From: Dillenia suffruticosa
Lineage: Eukaryota; Streptophyta; Magnoliopsida; Dilleniales; Dilleniaceae
Direction of reading: 5' to 3'
DNA length: 64,000 bases
Assembly (NCBI GenBank): GCA_033439265.1
Contig: JAVTVX010000001.1
Span: 1,257,501 to 1,321,500 of the forward strand
The position numbers and the translations under genes were made by a program. A model generated the notes under the pieces. The model worked only from the letters and a program-made list of their open reading frames with translations, did not search any database and was not told the origin of the DNA. Below, in pieces: positions 54,353-64,000 of the stretch (position 1 is the first letter of the stretch; the number at the start of each line of letters is the position of its first letter).

Positions 54353-54895
54353 CATTTTGCCATTGAAATATCTCACATCACAAAGGGAATTTGGGGGACA
54401 AGTATGGGACTAAAGGACAAAATTTTAATAAGGTTTATTTGTCAATAATTAGTAGAGAGAGAAATGAATTCCAATTTTTCGAATCAATTTTTGGTCAATG
54501 AAAAATATGTTTTTTAAGTTCATTGAGAGAGTCTTTTTCTTTTTACAGCCAACGGAAAGGGGACAAGGGTGGAACACCTCACAGATTCCAAGGGATTGAA
54601 AGTCTTTAGTAACACCGCATTCAACCGCAGGTGAAGCCGGGGCAATTGGCGTCCGAAATTTATTATAAAAAATGTTAGTACAAGCTATATTTCAATAAAT
54701 ACTTTTAAAAATTTTAAAAATATGCAAGAATTCATTAAAATGTTATTTAGTTTTCTAAAATTTATTATATTTGTCTCCTTTAACTATTCTCCATGATATC
54801 ATACTCTTCCTTTTAATATAAATTTCAAATTTTGTTTTTATACATAATGATATAAAATATCTAGATTACATAGAAATGAAAACGAATACATAAAT
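54353..54895. other. Spacer between array and SINE; no gene
   Basis: Non-coding. The first ~100 bases probably represent the original right flank of the array's insertion site. 54881-54895 is the SINE's left target duplication. Confidence 0.5.
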
Positions 54896-55103
54896 ATCAA
54901 CGTCTGATGGTTCAGTTAGTTCGGAGACTGACGCCCCTTAACCATGATCGGGAGTTTGATCCCCCATAAGAATGAAAAAATCAGCACTGGCAGACCTGCC
55001 CTCTCAATTGGGCCCTACAAGCGGTCAATCCAGATTAATCGGGGCGAAACCCCGGATACTGGATTGGTGGCCTAATGATGGTACCAAAAAAAAACAGAGA
55101 GAG
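54896..55103 (+). mobile_element. tRNA-derived SINE with perfect 15-bp target duplication
   Basis: A tRNA-like head (ggttcagttagttcgg, then cgccccttaaccatgatc, then gggagtttgatcccc as B-box) is followed by a ~100-bp body with tcgggg/cgaaaccccgga and an A-run ending in agagag. The flanking duplication aacgaatacataaat is identical at 54881-54895 and 55104-55118. The shared head phrase links it to the SINE at 20332-20528. Family name not assigned. Confidence 0.85.
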
Positions 55104-55118
55104 AACGAATACATAAAT

Positions 55119-56091
55119 GGTATATGAAAACGGTATTTGTAAGAATATAGAAAATAAAAATATAAGAAAATATAAAAATATAAAAAATATAAGGATTTTT
55201 ATTAAATAATTAAATAATTTATTAAATTTAAAAAAACGTAAATATAAAGATTTTGTTTTTATGATTAAATAAATAAATAATTTATTAAATATAAAAATAT
55301 ATGTAAATATAAAGATTTATATATAAATATTAATTATTTAAAAATAGAAAACGTTTCAAAAACAAAAAATGTTAATATTGAAAAATTTTGATATATAAGA
55401 ATAAAATATATTCCACATATTGAAACCTTTTTATATAACTAAACTAATATATATATCTTATATAAGAGAAATTCGAACTCGAGACTTCTAACGCTTGAAT
55501 TCGAGATTTCTAAAGAAAAGAAGTTGATATCAGTTGAGTTATAATTCATTAATAAACTAATATTTTATTTATTTGTAGATGAAAATCCATAAACCGAATT
55601 TCAACCGGATTCAATTATTAAAATTAGAGCTAATACCAAATCCAAGAGATGAAGATCAAAAAAAGCTGTTTCTTCTTCTTTTCCGATTCCAATTCCAAGC
55701 CGAAAGTCAGTTTTGGAATTTCAACGTGTTTCTTCATCCTTTGGTCCATATTGACAACATTGACTTTGATCTTTGTTTTATTTATCTTAATTTATTTTTA
55801 TTTTTATTTTGTTTATAAATTTTTAATTAAAATAAAAATTAAAAAAAATATGAATTAAATATTTAATTTGATTAAACAAGTGCATTTGGAATATATATTT
55901 AATTAAAGACAATAAATAAAGTAAATCTCTTATGGATAAAAAAATCAGAATTATTATTGGAATTTAAATTTATTCCGTTAAAAAAGTTTGCAACCACACC
56001 CATAATCACTCTATATTTACGTGTGCATTTTTGAAATAGTTTAATTTGAGTATAGAATCTTCGAAGGCATGTCTTTTTTTTTTATTAATGT

Positions 56092-56122
<31 letters not shown>

Positions 56123-57330
56123 ATTATAAGTGCAATTAAAAAAATCAGTTTGGTCCCATGTTCATGGTTGGCGGCTCATGGGAAATTGGGTCGGTCTGGT
56201 CAAGCCCATCAAAGTTGTCTCTTCATTCGTCCCCCAATGGCCAATTACTGTTATGCCCTGAGGATGAACTCCATTTCTTATTAAAGAAAATGACAAAAAA
56301 ATTAGAATCCATTTCTTATTAAACAAAAAGCCATGGGAGATGAACTCCAACACGGATGCGTTTCATCTTCTTGGGAGATTCTTTTAGACAATAAATTTAA
56401 ATTTTAGTAATTCCAATTTATTATGTGATTACTTAAAAATTGTTACTCTATATTACAGTGTTAAATATATATATTTATCGATAAATTATAAAAAATTTAA
56501 ATTTATTAATCATTATAATATTATAATTGATTTTCAAAATTTTAAATTAAATTTAACCATTTTTTATGTTTTTTAAAAAAATTGTAAATATACATTACTT
56601 TTTTCTCTTTCACTACCTTATAAAAACATCATTTAAAAATTAAAAATTGAGTAATTTTATTTTATACTTAATTACAACTGAGTTAATTTTTTTTTTTTTT
56701 TTGGTTATTCAAAAATTTGAATATGAAATCATCAGATTAAGAGAGAGAGATTTGTACCATTAGACTGTCCCCTTAAGACCAACTAAGTTAATTTTAATAA
56801 TATAATCAGATACATATAATTAGTTCGAATCAAATTTAATCAAATTTAATAAATAATTATTATACATCAATGATTTATTAAAAAAAAATAGTAAGATGTA
56901 TCTGATCTTAATTTTTCTTGAACCTTGTGCGCATCATTTTTGACACTTTTAAGAGTTTTGATTTAATGTAATACATGAGCTTAACAACCTCGTAATGCCA
57001 AATTAATTTTAGTGATGGTCCCACGACACACCAAAAATGATAATAACAATAAAAATAACTTCTATATGAACAGACAAAAAACAGAAAAAATAATTATGAT
57101 ATTGGAATGTCCTCCTTTCCTTAATTCCCCATTCCTTGCGGTGTTGTACCCTACCAAAACATTTCCATTTTCCACAAAATGCCCATCTCATTTACTCAAA
57201 TTTAGCACTTCAAAACGTAATTATGGATTTAAACAAGGGTATTTTGGGAAGTAAATATGGATCCTGTGGCTATCTCTATCACGTAGGCCAATTTTCCTTT
57301 CCTCCCCCTCTCCAACGGTCCAACCATCCT
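55119..57330. other. AT-rich intergenic DNA upstream of the C2-GRAM gene
   Basis: No gene supported. Contains an AAAT-type tetranucleotide run near 56093-56119 and a poly-T plus gagagaga block (56690-56750). The latter resembles 19730-19790 in order of motifs (T-run, aaaatttgaatatgaaat) and may be a small dispersed repeat. Confidence 0.5.
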
Positions 57331-57336
57331 CGTTTG

Positions 57337-57356
57337 ACTCTCTCTCTCTCTCTCAA
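57337..57356 (+). promoter_or_regulatory. Pyrimidine (CT) patch upstream of the C2-GRAM gene
   Basis: A ctctctctctctct run about 125 bases before the start codon, with further ctccctctctc at 57374-57384. Such Y-patches are frequent in plant core promoters and leaders. No clear TATA box; cataataaaa at 57401-57410 is a weak candidate. Confidence 0.35.
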
Positions 57357-57479
57357 ATTCAATTAATACTTCTCCTCCCTCTCTCTTCGGAATGTTCATG
57401 CATAATAAAAACTTAAAGTGGCAAAACATTAGAATTTTACAGAGAAAAGCCCTAAAAAACTCAAGTTTCTGATTCGAAA

Positions 57480-60388
57480 ATGGTGGAACCGATTCTGAGT
57501 GTTCTGTTTCCTTCATGTTGGGAGATTCGGGTCTCGGTTTTCGTGGCGTTTTTCGTGTTCGCTGCTTTCTGGTATTTCGCCTTCGGAAATTCTGATTCTT
57601 CCGCCGGGGATCCGGCGAATTCCGCCAATGGAATTGATGATAAAGATAAGGTTTTGAACCTCTTTTTGCTCTTTCTATTTCATTCCCAGTCACGTAAATT
57701 ATGGGTTTTTTGGAGTGATTTAGTCAGGTTTTTAACTCCCTAATCATAGTTTAACTGACTGTTCAATGCCTAATTGCTTGAATTTATTTTGAATATGTTA
57801 AATTTCAAAGTTCAAACCAATTCAAGTGATCGCCTTTATATGGGGTTTGTTTACTCGTTAGAACTATTGAGTTAGAGCAAGCGTGGAAGGACATTTTAAG
57901 CCCGCAATTTCTTTTGCGGTTCAGATTTAAGTAATTCGAATTCTGAATCTTTACCTAAAAGATTTCATTCTTTATAATTGTTTTGGTTTAGGGTTTCATG
58001 AAATCCGTGCAAAAATATTTGTTCCCTATTGGAAATGTTGAGGTTACATAAATTATCATAGGGGGTTTTTAATAATGAATTTGGTGAAATTTAATTTTCT
58101 CATAAAGATATATATATTTTTTACTTTAATTAAAAGTATTTAAACAGTAAATTGTGCAAGTAAGTAAGCTTGTAAACCAAGTTTTCAAGTTTTCAAGTTC
58201 ATAAATTTCATTTTCCTATTCTTGTTTAATGAGGGTTGTAAATTTAAGAAGTCTTTTAAGACCCAGTCCCGTTGACGTATTGAGCCCCTTTTCTTTCTCC
58301 TCCTTTATCGACCTCCTATCTTTGCAAATAAATGAGCACGACCTGGTATTACTTGTCACTTTTACTTCTCTCATCCACCCTTTTGTTCTTTATCAGTCAC
58401 CCATGTCCTTTTTACTTTTCTCTTTTGCTTACGATCTTTTAAGTTTTAACATAACTTTATTCTATGAATTTTTTGAATACGACAACAATAACAACTTGAG
58501 CTTTAATTCCAACATTTGAGATCGATCATTTGAGGTTGGTCATTTAAGAGACAAGTATGGAGAATGATAAATAAAATAAATAAATAAATAGATAGATAGA
58601 TATATATAAAAGAATGATTGGTATGTGATTTGGTTGCTTATGTAGGATCTTTCTGTTGTTATTGCTACTTTCACATGGATAATTTAATTTTTTTTCATTT
58701 AGTCCTTCTCATGCTCTTCATTATGATCTTGCTATTTTTTATCTTTTTCCTTTTTATATTATATTATATGTATATTGTTTTTGCTCGTTTGACCTCTTTC
58801 ACTGTTATCTCTCTCTTTTCTTATTAACTAGATATTAATACTTTGATTGTATTTAGATTTGGTTCAGTTGTATGCATTGGATCTCTTTCTGGACAATATT
58901 TCAAGTACCTAATGTGATATAATAATCATATTTTTCGGGACATTATAAATGATGATCTTGTTGTCATTGACTAAACATGCTAAAGCATGTAATCTCATTA
59001 ATGTTTTTCATGGAGTAATTTTCCACTTGTTTGACATGCCGTTCTACACTTATTTTGTAGATAGGTCAGCTCAAAGGAGATGTGCAAACCAATTCTGCCC
59101 ACATGATTAAGGTATGTCAATGTATCTTCTCCATTAAATCATCGTATCTTCAAATATTTGTAAAGCTTGTGCTAATGTATAGAGATTCGCGACATGAGAA
59201 TTTGTTGTGTCTTTTATCAATTGACGTGCCCATCCTTTAGTAGTCATTTTTATCCCTTCTTTCATAATATTCATCGATGCGTTTTGCACTCTGCCCACCA
59301 GGTGGAATTGTTGGCAGCCAAAAATCTTATTGGTGCAAACTTGAATGGAACATCAGATCCTTATGCTATCATTACCTGCAGAACTGAAAAACAATTTAGG
59401 TTGGTTCGCCTGATTTTTTTTTTCCACTTTTACAGTTGGATTTGACAAATCATTTCAATGTGTAACTTTTGCTGTCTAATTCTGCCATGGGGAACTTTCT
59501 TTAGTTAAAATCAACACCAATCGGCATTTGAGTTTACCTAAAGTATCTACTAGTTGAAAATCCACTTTTTCTGAGACAATGGTTGTGCATACAACATCGC
59601 AGGTGTTTATGTGGTTGTACTCCATTTCTATGATATAATATTAAGTTAGTTTCAACTTCTACTCATAAAACGCAGCTATGTAGCTTGTGTTGGAATTGAA
59701 GGCAGGCTAGTTATGAATTTTTAACCCACTCAAGGAAAGGTTGGGTGTAAAATGTTTATAAAATTGTTGAACGATTCAGGGATTTTGCATGCTTTGGTTA
59801 AAGTAGTAATACATAGTCAATTTGCAATAGTGATGTAATACCATAATAGTACGGTAAGTCATGTTGGCAGCCTCTCTGATACTGAACTCTCCTTTATTGT
59901 ATTCTCCTTTATCTATTGCTATTATAAAGGAAATCTAGACTTTAGTGAAGTCGACTTTGGAAATCCAGTCACGTTTTAAATTTGACAAATTTTCCCCCTT
60001 GGTTTTTCTTTTGCCATCTAAAGGGCACAACTGACAATATACATAAATTTCAAATAATTTCATATTTCAGCAAATTTTTGTACCCATCCTTACTCCCTAC
60101 TTTCTCGCCCATAACAGTCTTCTAAAATACTACTTCATTCTCTCTCTATTTTCTATTCCTCTTATCTTTGAAAAATTTCCCACATTTTGTCACAAACATA
60201 TTGAACGAATTAAATTGAAGGTGTGAGCATTGAAGATCATTTTTTTTTTTTTTTGAAAGCATGGATACAGACAGAGAACACGGAGACAACATAAAACGTC
60301 AAAAGTTATATGACAAGACACAACAAAGAGATGCTTATTAAAATGTTCATTAAGTGTGCAGCAAACCTATGCATATGTTTGTGTGTGT

Positions 60389-60422
<34 letters not shown>

Positions 60423-63400
60423 ATATGTTAATACTATAATCCTAAACATGAAATCAGTAGTCAAAATTCATGATTGGATTTGTTTGGAATAAATAAAATA
60501 TATTCTGGTATTCATTTATTTTGGAATGTAAAATATGATATTTGTAGTTCAAAAAACTATAAAGTGTTTAATCCTTCATCTCCAAGCGGAACAGTGGCAC
60601 ATTTGAGCAGTCTCCAAGATAAAAATTAATTATCTTCTAGTTGAACATATATGGACAGGTGTCTCTTTGTGTTTGAAGCATGTACAATGATGCTTTTCTG
60701 TCTTAATGCTTGTCATTTTTATAGTGTTTTAGTTTTCCAATGATATATGTTTTCCTTATTATGTTGCTTCTTCAGTTCAATGGTGCCTGGTTCAAGAAAT
60801 CCAATGTGGGGAGAAGAGTTCAAGTTCTCTGTTGATGAACTTCCTGTTGAGGTAGTATTATTATTTATCATTATGAGATTGGAGTTGCGGGTTTTGACAC
60901 AAATAAATTGTTCTTGGAAGTATGGTGTGTGTGGTCTTTTGAAACTTGTCTACTTGTTAAGACTAATGGTCCTTTTCCTTTATTTATTTTATGTTTACTC
61001 AGATTGTTAAGTTGCAATAATGGTCGAAGAGAAGGGAAAATTCTCAGTTCTAGCCCAAATGTTACCCCTGGGCAATAGTGATTGTCAAGAAATCAATAGT
61101 ATCTTCTTGTTCTCATTTAGTTAGGAACCATGTAGCACGGACATGGCAATGCGATAGAATCTAGAAAAAGTAGGGCATGACCCAACACAAATACAATAAT
61201 AATAACAATAACAACAAACTAAATCTTAATTCTAATATTTAGGGTTAGCCATTTGAGAGACAAATTTGAAAAAGATAGAGAAAAGAAAAATGAAATAAAA
61301 TATATATATGTAAAATAAAAATAAAATAAAAAGAAAAAGAAAAGTAAATAAATAAATCAATAGATAAATATTTAAAATATATTGGTTTAATTTGTGCGAT
61401 TTCTTCTACGCCATCCATTCCTATCCGAAACCATTTTCTCTTCTAAACGCTTAATTTTCATATCTTTACGAATAACTTACATCCAAATTTCCAGCGGTCT
61501 ACCTCTACGTTTTACTAGATCTCCTATATTTAAGTTCTCTATTCTCTTAATCGGTGTATTTTTGGGCCTTTTTTGTACATACCTGAACCACCTCAGGCGG
61601 CATTCTAACATAATGATTATAGGTCAACATTATTATGAGTATAGATCAACATTAATGTAAAACTATAGACTAACATAATGATTATTACAAAATTAATTAT
61701 CCAAACTATAATTAGTTGTATGATTAGATTCACATAGTAGAGTTTAAATTTGTTGTGTATATTTTTCTACTTTTTAAAAATATAAAATTATTTTATCTAT
61801 TAAAAATTAAAAAAAAAAATTGGACTGCTGTGTCATAGCTGTCTCATCTGTGTCAGTTGGATCATAATTAATTATCTTTTATTTAGATGCGTACATGACT
61901 TGTGTCATTGGCATGTCCGCAAGGTGTCATGTCTGACTCATTGGACACGTAGACACCCCAGTCAGTTGGCGTGTTTGTGCTTTATAGGTTAAGAATAAGC
62001 TCAAACAGATTTGTTCTGCATCTTAAGTGATTTTAACATATGGAAATTCTTGCCACAAGCTGTTTCTAAAGTTAGAACATGACCCTTAGAATAAAGCCGA
62101 CTTCTCTCCTAATTTGACCACCCAGGATAAGGGTGGGGGAGGTGTGGAGGGACTTAGGTACTTGAAATTATCAACATGTTGCTTTTACATTCATGATATC
62201 TAAATTCTAGACCTTATTACTGGCTAAAAATCTGTGCAAATTTGGTGCTTTTTTTTAATAGAATATATATATTATTTTTGTGTTTAAAAATATTTAGGTA
62301 ATGTCTGTTTGCATGACCATCACCTTAGACAATCGTCCTCGTATTCTATTCTAGCCTTCTTTCATCACAATATGTACATATGTACAGTATGTGTGTAGAT
62401 ATATGTATGGACATATGTATTTGAGGTCATTATTTTCACATTTTCAAGCTGTTTTCAGGAGCAGGAATACATTGATTCTTCATGTCACCATTTTAAAAGT
62501 AAGCAATAACTTCTTGAGTTCTTAGGCAGAACAAATGAGTTACTTTTTGTCTGAACCGTATTAAACTGTGACGGAGAAGAGGGAAATAGATAAGTCATCT
62601 ATACATGTAATTATCATATATCAATGTTCAAATTACGTAAAAATACATGCATACATGTATGAATGCAGAAGTAAGAATGTGTGCCTTCCTGTCAGGAAAT
62701 TTTAAAAACCACAATATTATAGAAGAAAAAAAGAAGAAGAAGAAGAAAAATGTCCCTTGCAAGGGTGCAAAAATGCTTTTGTATCCAACTTCAATTTTAT
62801 AGCTTTAGAAAATATTTCAGAGTCAGAAGTTATTTGAAATTTAGTGAATTTGAACTAGTCCAACAAAACTTTGATTAGCTCAGTTGTTGATAAACTTCAA
62901 TATGCATTCGGGTAATGCTTTGTTGTCCCAATACTTTGTAAACCCTACCTTGCAAGAATAATCTTATGCTGTGCGATTATATAAAATTCAAATGACCAAA
63001 CTGCAGAATCAACAAAAGTGGTACTCTACTCCCACCACAAACAAGGATCTATACTCCCTTGAGGAGGCATTTCCAGCTATTGATGACCAGTCAATTGCAC
63101 TTTCTGTACCTGCGCCACAACACCTTTTGCTTTGCCCTGGTTTCTTTGTCTCATTTAGAATCATTTTAATAGGTCCTTATGTCTATTCCATTGGAAGCAA
63201 TTATCCTTTCTTCTGTTAAAATGTCTCCAACAAAAGGCTATCTTGGTAGAAAGAAAACAATAGAGTTGTTTCTATATGTGTGTAACAAAGCAATACCACT
63301 TTAAGTGTAAAAAAAAAAAAAGGCACTACCACTTGGAATTTTATAATCTTGTGGTAGAAAGATGAGAAATATTGAACTTTGTAAAGATGCATTTTAGGAC

Positions 63401-63957
63401 CCCTTCAAGCAATGCTTCCTAGATCTTAAGCTTATGTATCTCTTATATTTGGTACAATGATCAATCTCTAAATTGTGCTGCTAGTTATCAGGAAAATGGA
63501 CATAATAATATGTCTTTTAAAATTTTATTTTGTGCTTGTTTAAGAGTTTACTTTGGTCATTAAAATATAGAATAATAAAAGCATCTCCATTGGCTGAACT
63601 CTTGCAATTGGTTATTTCACATGTTGCTTGAGCACAAGTATCTGAGTTCAAAATTTTTCAACCTTTCTCCTTTATATTCAATGCGTTTGGGACCACCTTA
63701 TAAGTCATTACAAGCCATGGGGAGAGTTAGAATAATGTTAAACATAGCATGCTCTATCAGGTGCTTATGCTTTCTTATTGCTATTGATGTTTAACAATTG
63801 TGATTTTTTTTTTTAAATCTTTCTGCAGATAAATGTTACAATATATGACTGGGATATAGTATGGAAAAGTGCTGTTCTGGGATCAGTTACTGTTCCCGTG
63901 GAAAGTGAAGGTCAAACTGGCTCTGTATGGTATACATTGGATAGTTCACCAGGGCAG
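57480..63957 (+). CDS. C2-GRAM domain protein, BAGP1-like (5' part, cut by window end)
   Basis: Exons: 57480-57650, 59061-59111, 59302-59399, 60776-60851 and 63829-63957; all junctions are GT-AG and in phase, giving 175 residues so far. Residues 1-13 precede a hydrophobic segment (about 15-35, [18 protein letters not shown]), likely a membrane anchor. A C2 domain starts at about residue 75: [20 protein letters not shown], with the DPY motif, then [31 protein letters not shown] and WYTLDS. This matches the Arabidopsis BAG-associated GRAM protein 1 family (known architecture: N-terminal anchor, C2, GRAM, C-terminal VASt-type domain; about 600 residues), a regulator linked to BAG6 processing and immunity. 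GRAM and later exons lie beyond the window. The start codon follows a short leader and gives the expected N-terminus [16 protein letters not shown]. Confidence 0.9.
60392..60419. repeat. (GT)n microsatellite in intron 3 of the C2-GRAM gene
   Basis: About 14 GT units. The rest of introns 3 and 4 shows no further gene; a frame at 62971-63219 has no recognisable motif. Confidence 0.95.
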
Positions 63958-64000
63958 GTAAGTTTCTTCCAAATGTGATTTTTTCAGGACCTTATTTTCA

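Overview
This is AT-rich nuclear DNA from a flowering plant. The coding evidence is plant-type: short exons with GT-AG introns and proteins that match plant families (IREG/ferroportin, STP hexose transporter, C2-GRAM protein). The repeats are also plant-type: a CACTA transposon, Ty3/gypsy remnants, MITEs, tRNA-derived SINEs and intron-containing tRNA-Tyr units. Poly-A/T runs and (CT)n, (GA)n, (TA)n and (GT)n microsatellites are common. I cannot name the species.

Layout. 1-10 kb is repeat-rich and has no convincing gene. It holds a diverged segmental duplication, a 2.5-kb non-autonomous CACTA element with a TTA target duplication and an odd GC-rich foldback core, and two adjacent related MITEs. 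10.6-14.8 kb (+) carries an IREG1/2-type ferroportin gene. The exon that should follow exon 1 is missing, and a deleted Ty3/gypsy element lies in its place, so the locus is probably broken. 15.9-16.4 kb (-) has one unrecognised ORF. A SINE with a perfect 16-bp target duplication lies at 20.3 kb. 23.2-32.4 kb (-) is a five-coding-exon gene for a 522-residue, probably nuclear plant protein of unknown function, with a non-coding first exon and one GC-AG intron. 37.9-38.9 kb holds a broken hexose-transporter pseudogene, with a diverged LTR-like repeat copy on each side.

The most striking region is 40.2-54.3 kb: about 14 kb of tandem ~247-bp monomers, each carrying a tRNA-Tyr-like unit with a 13-14 nt intron after position 37. 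I count 60 units (Y1-Y60). One (Y55) matches the full consensus and a few others could still fold; most are decayed. Spacers keep a TATA-like stretch, an upstream CAA motif and downstream T-runs, as expected for Pol III genes. Many units have a G34-to-A change (anticodon ATA), and single units carry amber-, ochre-, Asn-, Cys- and Phe-type anticodons. The last third shows a trimeric higher-order repeat of ~740 bp. The whole array is bracketed by an 18-bp perfect direct repeat with an A-rich run before the right copy, as if the founder arrived by a SINE/LINE-type insertion.

The right end (57.5 kb to the window edge, +) is the 5' part of a BAGP1-like C2-GRAM gene, cut by the window end. A second SINE with a 15-bp target duplication lies at 54.9-55.1 kb. 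The protein genes look unrelated in function; nothing suggests a coordinated cluster.
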